NCBI GenBank assembly: GCA_032209605.1
Contig: JASFXZ010000008.1
Location: 4,588,001 to 4,652,000 of the forward strand
From: Mactromeris polynyma
Lineage: Eukaryota; Mollusca; Bivalvia; Venerida; Mactridae
Direction: 5' to 3'
DNA length: 64,000 nucleotides
Positions 24,701-39,700 of the stretch are shown here, one piece after another; position 1 is the stretch's first letter; every line of letters begins with the position of its first letter. The position numbers and the translations under genes were made by a program. Under the pieces are notes generated by a model. That model saw only the letters and a list, made by a program, of their open reading frames with translations, searched no databases and had not been told where the DNA came from.

Positions 24701-27700
24701 CAATTTCGCAAAATCCATTAGGTATAAGTTTTTTTATATATCTCAAAATACATCCTAAAACAAATTACATCTGTAACATACCTTATCTTTCATTCCATCG
24801 CCGAAAAATTGGTTACGTCGCCATTTCGCGCTCTAAATATATACCGTTATAGTAATTGTTTATCCTCTAATGACGTCATCGAAGGGCAGATAATTCTATT
24901 TACGGTATAATTGAAAGGGTGTATATGTGTGTGTGTAGTTTGATAATATGTTCTGCTAAAAAGATTAGACCTGTCCATAAAAAACATTTGATTAACAATA
25001 GAGGTTTTGGTATTTATCTGGAGTTTCTAATTTCAACATTTCTGTGAAATACCAGTCTTCCTGAACTTACACACTGTGGAATAAATCCATGTCTCCCAAG
25101 ACATGCTGCAGTAGCAATGAATTTACAGGCATCTAGCCACCTTTTGAAAATGCTAACTCACATCATCAAACAGTAATTTACATTTTTTATTGCAAAATAT
25201 CCAATTATTGTATTTGGTTGTTATCACAGTTTACTCCACTGATCATCACTTCATAATTGTTCACACACATGTGACTATATAAACATTCATGTTTATTAAA
25301 TATGATTTAATTACTACTCTGCAATATATTAAACGGAAAAGCACAAAATAGATTTGGGATTCAGTTTATTTCACGGTTTGACAACTTTTTCTGGTTGAAA
25401 AAATAAATTAACAAAAGTTAATATTTTTTGTATCCAAAATTGGACCATCCGAATTACTATACCACCAGACAATATGACAAAAGGATCTATAGGTTTCTGA
25501 AAGGTTATTCAATCAATTTAATTGCTGTAGTTGCTTAATTGTTTCCTCCTTTAGTATAAATTTATTCGCTCTTTTGATGTTTGTTATTTCGAGAAAACCT
25601 AAATAATAGTTTAAAGATCTCTGCTTCTCGTATCCAGAACTTGTCAGTAGAACAAAACATTTGGCTTTCATTGTCCGTATTTAGCACTCATTATTTCACC
25701 CATTTTAAAGCATTGATTAAGCACAATATTTCAAAATTAACTTGGTTTCTGATGATAAACGATAATAAGCATGCATATGTGACTTGAGGTAAGCAGTCCA
25801 TCAATGACATAATGTCTGCTATAAATGAAACAGTTGCTGTTTCAATCTATATAATAATGCAGATAAATTTTGAAACCGATATTTTAATGGAAAATCACAT
25901 TTATTTTCTCATTTCTTCCTATTTTCATATAGTGAAACCACCTTTGTACTAAACAGACTTGCAAATTTAAGAAAATTCAGAAATATTGGGGGAAAAATCA
26001 AAGCAAATTTTTTTCCCCTATCTAAGGGCTCCGCCACCATTCCCCTAGAAGTGAAAAGAAACACTGTCTGATGTACATTTTTTCTTTAATATACTATAAC
26101 CTTAATCTACTTTATACTGACCCTTCCCCAGTCATGCTTGCTATTATTTTCGATTGACTGCTGCTTGTACAAAAGGCCATACCAAATTTTGTGTGTGTTT
26201 AGCTTCCGATTCATTATTCAAAACCTACCTACCAGACAGGAAAAATCTGGCAAAAATGCCAATGAAAAACAGGTTTTATCTTGTATATACTACATCTTTC
26301 TTCCCACAACCAAACACTTTGTTCTTTAAGACATAAAATACAAACTACTAGCTAACAAAAACAACATAAAGTACCAAGAAAATGTTTTTTCAATCAGACT
26401 TGGAAAACTTTCCTGTCTGAAGACACCGAAGATAGATATATTTTAGTTTGGGCTAACTGATCATCACTGAATCCTGGGATTTAATTTTTTTTTAATGTGA
26501 GGGCACTTTTTAATTGGCACCTCATCAGTGGTTTTCGGTATATTTACTTTACTTATAATACTACAGATAACTACCTTGCTTGCAAGTGAGAATAAGAAGT
26601 ATTTTTCAGTTTTTATTCTTCATGTGCAACCCTGCTTATATTGATTGTTTTTATTTTCAGCATCTGGGACTTGTGCTTCAAGCCAGATGGCAGTCAGTTA
26701 ATTGTTGCTGCTGGAAACAGAGTGTTAGTGTATGACACCAATGATGGAACATTGATACAACCTCTTAAGGTAGTGTAGCGTTAAATTATAGTGAAGTATA
26801 GTCATTGTTTACGTTATTGTGTATGTTACACCAACATGTCCTCATCATACAACAAGGAAGTCAAGTACAAATGTAGTATCAGTTGTTGTTTTTTTGACTG
26901 CATAATATTGGAATATTTCCCTTCTCAATTAATATGTTACATAATTAAGTGAGTATGCTACGAATAGTCAGCAGTTTTCTTGTTCTGCAGGGTCACAAAG
27001 ATGCTGTACATTGTGTATGTTATGCCAGAGATGGTAAGCGATTTGCTTCAGGATCTGCTGATAAAAGTGTTATTGTTTGGACAAGTAAGCTAGAAGGCAT
27101 TCTCAAATATACGTAAGTACACACTTTGCAGTATTCCTTTTAGTTATTTAGGTGTGAATATGTGTAGAAAAGTAGAAAATTACTGTAACTCTGTAATTCT
27201 TCTTGTTTTGGTAATATATTTAGAAAAAGGCCATGCATTGTTTATTCATGATTATTTCTCATTCAAACGTTTGTGATGTAGTATCTAACTAAAGCCAAAA
27301 TAAATAAATTTTATGTTTTTGTGAAGTAATTGAATTACTGTTTGAATATTTCAGACACAATGATGCGATTCAGTGTATGGGTTACAACCCTATTACTCAT
27401 GCCTTAGCTAGCTGTGCTGTTACTGACTTTGGTAAGAATTCTTGTAATTGTCAAGTAGATATGTGACTTGTTTAGAGTGAACACCATGGACTGGATAAGA
27501 TGGCTAAATATCGGCAAAGAACTGCAGATGTACTGCATGTTGTCAAGTCAATATAAACACCAAGTATCTGTGAATCAAAAATAAAAGTTACTTGGATACC
27601 ATTTCAATATAATATATAGTGATTTATAAAGATATCTGGCCAATCTGAATGTTCAATGTATGAACAAGCTTCATCAAGTGTTGTTGCTATATTGGCTAAA

Positions 27701-30700
27701 AGATGAGTAAAACAAGCTTCATCCAGTGTTGTTGCTACATTGGCTAAAAGATGAGTACAACAAGCTTCATCCAGTGTTGTTGCTATATTGGCTAAAAGAT
27801 GAGTACAACAAGCTTCATCCAGTGTTGTTGCTACATTGGCTAAAAGATGAGTAAAACAAGCTTCATCCAGTGTTGTTGCTACATTGGCTAAAAGATGAGT
27901 ACAACAAGCTTCATCCAGTGTTGTTGCTATATTGGCTAAAAGATGAGTAAAACAAGCTTCATCCAGTGGTGTTGCTACATTGGCTAAAAGATGAGTAAAA
28001 CAAGCTTCATCCAGTGGTGTTGCTACATTGGCTAAAAGATCAGTAAAACAAGCTTCATCAAGTGTTGTTGCTACATTGGCTAAAAGATGAGTAAAACAAG
28101 CTTCATCCAGTGTTGTTGCTACATTGGCTAAAAGATCAGTAAAACAAGCTTCATCCAGTGTTGTTGCTACATTGGCTAAAAGATGAGTAAAACAAGCTTC
28201 ATCAAGTGTTGTTGCTACATTGGCTAAAAGATGAGTAAAACAAGCTTCATCCAGTGTTGTTGCTACATTGGCTAAAAGATGAGTAAAACAAGCTTCATCC
28301 AGTGTTGTTGCTACATTGGCTAAAAGATGAGTAAAACAAGCTTCATCAAGTGTTGTTGCTACATTGGCTAAAAGATCAGTAAAACAAGCTTCATCCAGTG
28401 TTGTTGCTACATTGGCTAAAAGATCAGTAAAACAAGCTTCATCCAGTGTTGTTGCTACATTGGCTAAAAGATGAGTAAAACAAGCTTCATCAAGTGTTGT
28501 TGCTACATTGGCTAAAAGATGAGTAAAACAAGCTTCATCCAGTGTTGTTGCTACATTGGCTAAAAGATCAGTAAAACAAGCTTCATCCAGTGTTGTTGCT
28601 ACATTGGCTAAAAGATGAGTAAAACAAGCTTCATCAAGTGTTGTTGCTACATTGGCTAAAAGATCAGTAAAACAAGCTTCATCAAGTGTTGTTGCTACAT
28701 TGGCTAAAAGATGAGTAAAACAAGCTTCATCCAGTGGTGTTGCTACATTGGCTAAAAGATGAGTAAAACAAGCTTCATCCAGTGGTGTTGCTACATTGGC
28801 TAAAAGATCAGTAAAACAAGCTTCATCCAGTGTTGTTGCTACATTGGCTAAAAGATGAGTAAAACAAGCTTCATCCAGTGTTGTTGCTACATTGGCTAAA
28901 AGATCAGTAAAACAAGCTTCATCCAGTGTTGTTGCTACATTGGCTAAAAGATCAGTAAAACAAGCTTCATCAAGTGTTGTTGCTACATTGGCTAAAAGAT
29001 CAGTAAACAAGCTTCATCCAGTGTTGTTGCTACATTGGCTAAAAGATCAGTAAAACAAACAATAGCAAAATTTTACCAGTTGTAAAGAATCTTGTTTTAT
29101 CATTTTACACACGGATAACTTGTAAAACATGCCTCATGTTAAAAAAATAATGTTACTTTACGTGGTTTAATTAAATAGACATATTAGCATAAAGACATTG
29201 CTTTAAAAAATGGTGAATGTATTTTGTAATATCCACTATACATAGAGTAAATAGTACCTGTATAGAAGTGTTGTCTTATCTCGCTTTATTTCCCTCCCCT
29301 AGGTTTGTGGCCACCAGAACAGAAAAGTGTGTCCAAACATAAAGTGAGCAGTAGAGTGACATGTTGTAGTTGGACAAATGATGGTCAATATCTTGCTTTA
29401 GGTTTATATAATGGACTTGTCAGCATCAGAAATAAGGTAACATTATACTATGTTGTTTTTCTATTTTTTCTTTCAATAAGTGGACACTATTTTTTGTTGT
29501 GGCTACTTCACTTTTTGCATATAATATGAAAAGATCTAGTGTCTTGTTGTTTTTTGTAAGAAATTCTAGTAATACATTTAGTTCTGTATTCATATAAGTT
29601 GTTTACTCAACATCTAACATCTAGTTCACCTTGTGATAGTAGGTATATGAGAAGATCACAGTCAGTTTTTAGATCACATTACACATTGGTGTACTAAACC
29701 AGTTTGTAAAATACTTCTTTGTTATACTGCTTTTGCTTCGCCATTTGTCATATTTTAATTTATACAATTTTACAGAATGGTGAAGAGAAGGTGAAGATTG
29801 AAAGACCAGGGGCCACGTCATCCCCTATTTGGTCCCTTCAGTGGAACCCTTCGAAAGATGAAGCCTATGATGTATTGGCTGTAGCAGACTGGGGCCAGAG
29901 GTTGTCCCTGTATCAACTGTCAGGAAAACAGGTTAGTCATCAGAATGTGTTGTCATCTTTATTACTTCATGTATGTACTCCTAGATTCAAGCAGAAATAA
30001 AGACATGAGTTGTCTGGTGCATATACTCTTATTAAGGGAAAAATACTGTTGATGAAGTGGTTGTTGCTCAAGATAGGGCCACTCTGGAGAGGTTGTTGCT
30101 GAAGATAGAGCCACTCTGGAGAGGTTGTTGAAGATAGGGCCACTCTGGAGAGGTTGTTGCTCAAGATAGAGCCACTCTTGAGAGGTTGTTGCTCAAGATA
30201 GAGCCACTCTTGAGAGGTTGTTGCTCAAGATAGAGCCACTCTGGAGAGGTTGTTGCTCAAGATAGAGCCACTCTGGAGAGGTTGTTGCTCAAGATAGAGC
30301 CACTCTGGAGAGGTTGTTGCTCAAGATAGAGCCACTCTGGAGAGGTTGTTGCTCAAGATAGGGCCACTCTGGAGAGGTTGTTGCTCAAGATAGAGCCACT
30401 CTGGAGAGGTTGTTGCTCAATATAGAGCCACTCTGGAGAGGTTGTTGCTCAAGATAGAGCCACTCTGGAGAGGTTGTTGCTCAAGATAGAGCCACTCTGG
30501 AGAGGTTGTGCTGTAGATATACTTTTAGCAACTTATTGATGATAAGTCATGGGATGCATTCAGTGACCACGAATCATAAACACCTAGGGTAAAAATCTCT
30601 TGATGCCTATTTTATTTGTTGCATTTGAAACAAGAAATATCTTTAAAAAAGATGAACGGCATAGATAGAATGATGCCTAAGAATTGCCCTATTTCGGAAC

Positions 30701-33700
30701 AGATTTTGCAAGAGGGGTACGTTACAAGAAAAAGTGAATTATCTTTTCAAGACACCCCGTTTGATGCCCCTCCGCTTAAAATATGAAGCAATCGCATCAT
30801 CTAATTTGTTGCATATTTTAACACCACGCTTCATATACATTTGATTGGTCTAAAATGTATGTCAAAATCAAGATATACAACTACGCGGAATAAAAGACAA
30901 AATTGTTGTGTATTTCAGATTGGTAAGGATAGAGTTCTGGGATATGATCCATGTTTTGTACGCTGGTTCTCAAAGGGAGAATATGTTGTAATAGGTGGAT
31001 CTAACAAACAATGTAATCTTCATACAAAAGAAGGAGTGAAACTTGGAACAATTGGAGATCAACAATCCTGGGTTTGGGCTTCTGCTGTTAGACCAGACTC
31101 TAACTATGTTGTAAGTATGACTGATGTGTTTTGTGGTTAGTTTGCCATTTCGTCTTAATTATTGAGCACATTGATGAAAATTTTAAGATTTTTCTGCTTG
31201 TGAGATTGAACTAATTGATTGTTAATGTCTGATATTCTGATTTCTGCCATGTTTAGATTTACAAAAATGTATTAAGAAGATAATGTATCGTGCTGTAATA
31301 AATGAACAGCAGGATATAAATGTTTGAATCTGCAGTCAGTTTCTTGGTTTGATGTAGATGTATAGATCAATGTATGATTTTACAGGCTGTTGGGTGTCAG
31401 GATGGTACCATAGCCTACTATCAGCTGATATTTAGTACTGTGCACGGATTGTATAAAGATAGATATGCTTACAGAGACAACATGACTGATGTTATCATTC
31501 AGCATCTTATCACAGATCAGAAAGGTAAATAACCATATCAACTGCTGAACTCAATTGTTGAATTTGTTATGTTTATTTTGACACAACAATTTCTCTCCAT
31601 TCCTTTTGTCTCTGTTGCCAACAAAACATGGAACATATATTGATTTCACAATTATCCAGACAAAATAAATCATTCTACACACCTCAGTACATTAGTATTT
31701 AATTTTGATAATATATCAAGTCCACCATGTTAAACTGATGGGGTTACTTACAAGGTTTTAATAATTGTCAATTTAAAATCAGTTGCGACTCACTGAATGT
31801 GTAGCCACTAAAACAGTAACTTTTCTTTAACGCTCTAACATGTCCTTTATCTTCAGGTAGTAACTAAGCATTGAAATAAATTTGACAGAGTTTTTGCAGG
31901 AAAATATTCATTGACTGAATAATGTCTGCTCTTTACTATTAGATATAGCATTTACTCTGTATAGTAACTATCAACTCACACAAACAAGCACAAGTTTTAC
32001 TATGTCTTACCAGTAGGATTATGCTCTAGTTACTTTACCTGAATTTTGTATTTGGAATTATTCATGTACATTTGTAGATTCTATTCCTGGCAATAAAGAT
32101 GCCAGGAACATTGCTGCTGCTTTTGATCTTAGAAAGGAACTTGATGTCCCTGTTGATAAACCTACGAGAAAAATATGTATATTTGTTCCCAGTTTGTTCG
32201 TTCAAAATTTCTGTCTCCATACTTTTTAACCAGGTTTTCAACGAAAACCAGGTTATTAGAATGTCGTTGGGCGGGCGGCTGGGCGGGCGGCTGGGCGGGC
32301 GGCAAACTGGTGGTTTCCGGCGAATAACTTCAGTTCCGTTCATCGTATTGACATCAAACTTGGTGTATAGTAAGAACATGTGGAGAGCTCGCTTGGGATT
32401 GCTTTTGGGTTCGGTCTGTCAAAGGTCAATGTCACCGTTACTAAAAATGGAAATTTGGTTTCCGGCGAAAAATTGAGTTCCTTTCATCGTATTGACATCA
32501 AACTTGATGTATAGTAAGAACATGTGGAGAGCTCGCTTGGGATTGCTTTTGGGTTCGGTCAGTCAAAGGTCAAGGTCACCATTACTATAAATATCAATTT
32601 GGTTTCCGGCGAATAACTTGAGTTTCGTTGGTCATATTTGCATCAAATTTGGTGTATAGTAAGAACATGTGGAGAGCTCGCTTGGGTCACCGTTTCTAAA
32701 CTTAGCAATTTGGTTTCAGGCGAATAACTGAAGTTTCGTTGATCATATTGACATCAAACTTAGTGTATAGTAAGAACATGTCGAGAGCTCCCATGGGATT
32801 GCTTTTGGGTTCGTTTCCATCCAAGGTCAAGGTCACTTAAAATTTAAAAATCAGTTTCCACTTAATATCTTCGCTATGCGCGGGTGTATTGACATCAAAC
32901 TATAATATATCTAAGTGTGAGTGTGTATATGCATGTATCACCTATGGCACCTTTGCAGCATTGATGATCATCATGTATTCATTATACAAATTGAGCCTTG
33001 GTTACAAATAACTACGTACTAAACCTGGTTTGGGGGCATTGCCCATTTCTTGTTTTTTTATGTTATAAATGTTAACTGTTTCATTATGTGACATGTGTTC
33101 TGTTTGTTGCTAGTTGTTCATATACTTGTTATGTGTCTTGATTTTCTGCTGAAATGGTTACTGTTTCAAAGTATTAAAATATACTAAAAGTTTGGTCTGG
33201 CTGGGACAGGGTTCCTGTAACTGATAAACTGTCCAAACTCAAACTATTCAGATCCATTTAAACTTTAATTTGGTTGTAGTTGCAGTTTCAATTCATTTAA
33301 TGAACCATCAGCTACCAGTGTTGGAAAACTTTCACAGAGCATTGATTAAACAATCTTTTTATTCTGCAAAAATATATAATATATAATTATACTTTCCACC
33401 TAAAGGAAAAGGATTGAAACATAGACATGTGATTTGTTTTGTCTGGAAGTTTTCTCTGTAATTTATTGGGGGATTTTCAAATACTTTGCATACATTTTTA
33501 CCATGATGAGATGGTGTGTCATGTGCAAGACCCATGGCCGAAGTTCGAAGGTAAATATTTTATAAAATAGGAGCACTGTAAAGCATTACATAACCTTATT
33601 TTCTTCATCTCCCGACAATAAGCAGGCTTGACATGTTACCCTGGGGCATCTAGTACATGTAAATGCCTCACTTGATGTACCACCACTGACATTGATGTAA

Positions 33701-36700
33701 ACATTGTAATTTGCCGTTCATTTTCTTTATGTGATGTTTATTTTGTTCTTTCTACAGTTAGAATCAAGTGCAGAGATTTAGTGAAAAAAATAGCAATCTA
33801 CAGACATCGACTGGCTGTAAGTCATTAATGTAAAATTTATTGAGCTTGTTAAAAATGATATAATAGTTTAATTGAGCAGTTACAGTTTTAATTTACACTT
33901 CTTTGCGATAGAAATAATGACTTCATCATTATCGTAATTCTATTGCTATATGATAACATTTTCAATAATACAATAGTATGACAAATTATTCCTTAGGTTT
34001 AAGCTTCAAGTTTTGTATAAATTGCTTAAATTGTCATGATTGTATTAAATATTCCTGGTTGTTGTTTCAGGTCCAGTTACCAGACAAGATAGTTGTGTAT
34101 GAGCTATATTCTGATGATGCTGCCGACATGCATTATAGAGTTAAAGATAAACTTAACCGCAAGTTTGAATGTAATCTATTGGTTGTTTGCTCTCAGAACA
34201 TTATACTTTGTCAGGTAAGAATTTATCAGTGATGTACTAGAAACTGAATATTTAAACCTATCTTATATTTGTACTCTGATCTAGCAATCATAGATAATTG
34301 ATTGGTAATTTGGTCAACAATTGTTGGCTTATCCTTTTGAAAAATTGTTAGATGTTCATCGGGATTTTCAGATACTCTGATTTTGGTTTTGCATACAGTA
34401 AAACCTCAATTATAAGACCATCCTTTGGACCCTAAAAAACTGGTCTTTTTATGGAGGTTGTCTTAAATTGAGGTTTAATAAAGAGCAAAACTGTGAAAAT
34501 TGACTTGAAAATTGTGTTCTTAATTTCCAGGTGGTCATATTATTGAGGTGGTCTTTAAGTGAGGTTTTACTGTAGATTATGTTTCTGAGTATTGGTTTTC
34601 CATTACAAATGACATTTTTATGACAAATATTGTTACCTTGTAAAAGAGACAAATTTCGGGTGTTGTTGTAGGATAAAAGATTACAATGTTACACATTCCA
34701 AGGTGTGAAGGAGAAGGAGTGGGTGATGGAGTCCCTGATACGTTACATCAAAGTGATTGGTGGACCTTCAGGCAGGGAGGGATTGTTAGTAGGACTCAAA
34801 AATGGACAGGTCAGTAAAAATCATGGACAATCTTGGTTTTAAGTGTTCAGTTTGTCAGTTGGTGGGAGATTTCTATCAAGAATGCAGAACCTGTTTTTGT
34901 ACTGAAGATTGTGGAAAAGTGTGTGACATTGAAATAACTGAGAATTCAAGAATGTCATGAAAATACCAGCCTGCGTAAATTTCAACTACAAACAAACAAT
35001 GTATAAGGATGGCCTTATGAAAGAGGGACAGGTGATCCACTAGGTGCTAAATCTAGAGGCTCATTTTGATATTTATTGGCTAGATTGAACCATTTTGTAG
35101 CCAAATTAGCTATAATTTAGAGACAAATTGACCCTTCAGCTAGAATCCTGAGGGTCAAAATGAGGCTTTTTGGAATTTCAAGGGATCAAAGGGCCAACTC
35201 TGGGGTCAAATGGAACCCCTGGAGAATGTTTAAGGCATTCCAGGACTTTTAAAAAAATCACTGCTTTTTTGTTATTATTTGTCTTTTCAGTCAGTATTGT
35301 TATAGTGTCTAACATCATTTGGCCTCTGATGGGGTAATTTGGTAATGCTGAAATAATCCACATTGCTGTCACGGAGATTTCAACCCCTGTTTGTGTATAT
35401 CTTCATAACTTGACCAGTGGATTTGCATCCATTTATACAAAATATTGTCTTAAATCTTACTGTTATAATAAGATGTGTATTTTCTCTAACTTGGCTAAAT
35501 GTTACTTATTCTAATGCACATGCCAAACATAAATTTTGTGATTTTAATTATTTGAACTAACGTATAGACCATATTGTTTTCAGATATTGAAGTTATTTGT
35601 TGACAATCCATTCCCTATCGCGTTACTGAAGCAGAGTACATCTGTACGATGTTTGGATATGAGTGCAAGTAGAACACGTCTAGCTGTTGTAGATGAACAT
35701 AATACATGTCTAGTGTATGATATCAACACTAAGGAATTGTTGTTCCAAGTAAGTCACAGAATGTCTGACTATAAATGACATAGAATTGGTATACACCAAC
35801 ATGCCTTACAATGGGAGTATTCGTTTAACGTCACAAATCCAGTGGAAAAGAATGCGTCTATTTGACCATATATCACATTTAATATAACAACGTACTAATA
35901 TAATAACAAAAATCTAGTGAACAGATATGGTTGTTATAACGTGGGTTGACTGTATATTCAATGTAGTTAGGTAGCATAGCAGAAATGTCACTTTATAAAA
36001 TCCTGATTCATCTGCCCTAGAAAATTTCAAAGCTTGATTCTTGTTGATCAATTGATGATCCAGTTTGTGGTGGACGGAAGGTCAAATGCCATAGTGACAT
36101 AGAGATGGACAATTGGGCTAATTAATAATGAAGAAATCATATTCAAAATCAACCATTTATGTCAGGTGTAGTTACCAAGTAGGTAGTCTACATACCCCGA
36201 GTACTCCTGGATGCATGTTTTACTTGATGTTTTGGAAGTCACAGTGGTGGAGGGGTAGAGTGCCCAATTCCTGATCCGAAGTTTGTGAATTCGAGCCCCT
36301 CGATGAATGGGGTTTTATCACAAACTTCACAATCTCAGAATTTGGTGTGAGTACTGGTTGGTAGCCAGGAAGCAGTCGTCGAGAGTAATTAGTATAAGTT
36401 GTAAGAACTTGTTTCACAATCGATGTAAAATAAATAAGTTTAAAGTTACTAGCTTTTATGTTAGCTTCAACTAATATTTATTATAATAATTGGTAATACT
36501 GTAAAATGTAAACATTGTACTCAACAGGAGCCCAATGCAAACAGTGTAGCATGGAACACACATTATGAGGATATGTTATGTTTCTCGGGCAATGGACTAC
36601 TGAACATTAAAGCCAGCAATTTTCCAGTACATCAACAGAAACTACAGGTAAGTGTTTAATTCCAGATATCTAAATTATATTCGTTAAACTTCTAATAAAT

Positions 36701-39700
36701 TTGATACTTGATCTTTTTATTAAAACAATAATTATGATGCAATAGGAACACTTCTTTATAATTTATTTTTGCTTTGAACCAACTTTCTAATACTACCGAT
36801 TCTGAATCTATTAGATATTATAAAAAAAAATTACTTGGTTATATAACCTTGATGTTACTTAATCTGTATTGGATCTATAAGAGAATAGTTATGTTAGTAT
36901 TTTTTACCAATCAATTGATCTGATAAATGCAAACTAAACATATATAGATATTTATAATTAATATTTAATGGTTTTTCTTGTTCAAATTATGTTATCTTTA
37001 TGTTTTTTAAATAAAGGTGACTTGTCAGCCGACTGGGCCGGGTGCATCTCTTTGTTATACTGTATAATTATGTATCCATTTTTTGCATATTTCACCTTAA
37101 TAAACTATTTACTTACTTACTATAATAAATGTGTTTCAGGGTTTTGTAGTTGGATTCAGTGGATCTAAGATATTCTGTCTACACATTTATTCTATGTCCT
37201 CTGTGGATGTTCCACAGTCAGCACCAATGTATCAATACTTGGAAAAGAAATTATTCAAGTAAGTTCCGTTGGTATATACTGAATTGTATTGCAGAAGTAT
37301 TTTCTAATTTATGTGAAGAGTTACTGCCCATTTATACTAAACTTCAATTACCAAAAGATGATTTTTGTGAATCTTTTAAGTTAATGCAACTAGATTAATA
37401 GGGTATTTTATTCAATACAATGTTCTTTTTTGCTTGTCATGTGGAAAACTATAAAATATTGTATAGTATACATATTCAGAAGATTTTTCAAAACTGTCTT
37501 TTAATGTGTCCCAATATTCTTGTTTAGTGACTAAATGTTATTGTTTGGTTTGTATGTAATATTTTTTGGTGATCAAGTCACAATTTTGTCTTTCACAGTG
37601 TCATTGTTTGGTGTATCAAAGTTAAATATGAATGATTGTATTGATATTACAGAGATGCATACAAGGTAGCATGTTTAGGTGTTACTGACGGTGACTGGGA
37701 GACACTAGCACATGAAGCACTTGAAGGACTCGACTTCGACACTGCAAAGAAAGCTTTCATTAGAATTCGTGATCTACGTTATCTAGAACTTATACATAAC
37801 ATTGAGGTAAGTTACATGTAACCTGTACACCGTCTGGTTGTCTGTTGTTGGTATCTTATCATAGATTGAAATAAAGCATCTTGATTCATTTTTATAAAAA
37901 AGTACCTAAATAACAATAATTAATCTGATTGTTTTAGTATGCTGCATTGTTTCACGTAAAACTTCAAATAAAGAGTGGTTTGAAAGTATATATATGATTG
38001 AGGCAGTGTTTTAAGATTATTATAACATATGTTTTGATTGATCCATATCACTCTAGTCACTTGGGAGTTATCACCCTTTAATTATAGAAATTGCCAAAAA
38101 TATGTTGTATATAATTCTTTTTACACTGATTTTTCTTCACACTATAGTGACATGACCGTAGAATGGGCGTATTTTGTGATAGTCAGTGCTATTGTTCGTG
38201 ATTTAAATGTATTATATGTTTACAGGAGAGGAGAAAACGTGGGGAGAATGACAACATGGTGTTCCTGGGTGATGTGTATGCTTACCAAGGAAAGTTCCAC
38301 GAAGCTGCAAAACTATTCAAGAAATCAGGACAAGAACATAAAGCCATGAACATGTACACTGATCTGAGAATGTTTGACTATGCTAAGGTGAGTATAAACA
38401 TGTACGAGAATCTGTATAAAAGGTTGTGATCATTGAATATGAAACAAAACATGTGATATTTCATTGAAACTTGTTATCATAACTATGATACAATAACCTG
38501 TTATTCAATGCTGAACATACTATGATACAATTACCTGTTATTCCATGCTGAACATATTATTGATAATATTCTCATCAAAATGTTTTGAACATTTGGTTAC
38601 TCACTGTAAGTTGAACTGACATCAAGTTGATTAGACAGCTCTGAAATTCATGCTTACTAATTTTCTACTAATTCCTTCACTCATTTGATATCTATGAACC
38701 CTTTTAAGAATATAGTTTCATTAAACCATGTTTTAATACAGTACTACCTTTGCTGTCAATCTCAATTCACTAATTTCACAGACAGATTTTTTTGTCTGAG
38801 TCCAATTTAGTGTAGGTAGAAATGCTATGTAAACTATGTATAACAATCATCATGTTTCTCTTACAGGAGTTTATTGGTACTGGTGACCCGATGGACAAGA
38901 AAATGTTGATAACAAAACAGGCAGATTGGGCCAAGAGTAGTAATGAACCAAAGGCTGCAGCAGAGATGTATATCAGTGCCGGAGAATATGTGAAAGCTAT
39001 TGAAATCATTGGTGACCATGGATGGTCTGAAATGTAAGCTCAAAATTGTATTGCCTTACAACAAAATATTTGCATTTTTGCTGAAAACCCCATAGAGAGG
39101 GCATCTGTGTCCTATTGTCACATCTGGTTTGGATTGATGAAGCAAACATCTTGTTGTGCGGAAGTTTAGGAACTGTAATCTTTCTACTGTTCATACTTAA
39201 ACATTCAGATGTCACTGTGGCATATATTTTGTCCTTGCAAAAACTAAAGTGCTAGGGTAGGCATATAGTATTGTATATCTATAATCTGGTGATCTTCGTA
39301 TTTTAACAGGTTAATTGATTTAGCAAGAAAATTAGACAAGGCTGACAGAGAGTCGTTAACAAAATGTGCTCATTACCTAGCCAAGCTTGAACAGTACGGT
39401 TACGCTGCAGAAGTTTACAGTAAAATGGGAGATCACAAGTCACTGATCATGCTTCATGTTGAAGCTAAACACTGGGAAGATGTAAGTTACTCTACATACA
39501 ATAACAGTAATGTCCGACTTGAATGATTTAAGGAGAGGAAATATTCTAAAACGAACAATTCTACCTACAACTAGAACTGTATAATGAAGGGGAAAAGTGA
39601 TTATAGTCAATCTACATGTTGATACGGAAGCATATAAGACTCGTTTGGCTTTTACTTCTCACCTGAAACATAAGTTACACATAATCAATGTTAAGAAATC

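Noticed and set aside
27604..29010. 468-codon minus-strand frame with a 16-residue repeat
   Set aside because: It is the translation of the 48-bp intronic minisatellite, lies antisense in IFT122 intron 4 and has no independent gene signal.
32062..32476. Frames across the GGGCGGGCGGC repeat (105-125 codons)
   Set aside because: They lie in the interspersed repeat of IFT122 intron 8; the Arg/Pro or Gly/Arg runs come from the 12-bp triplication.
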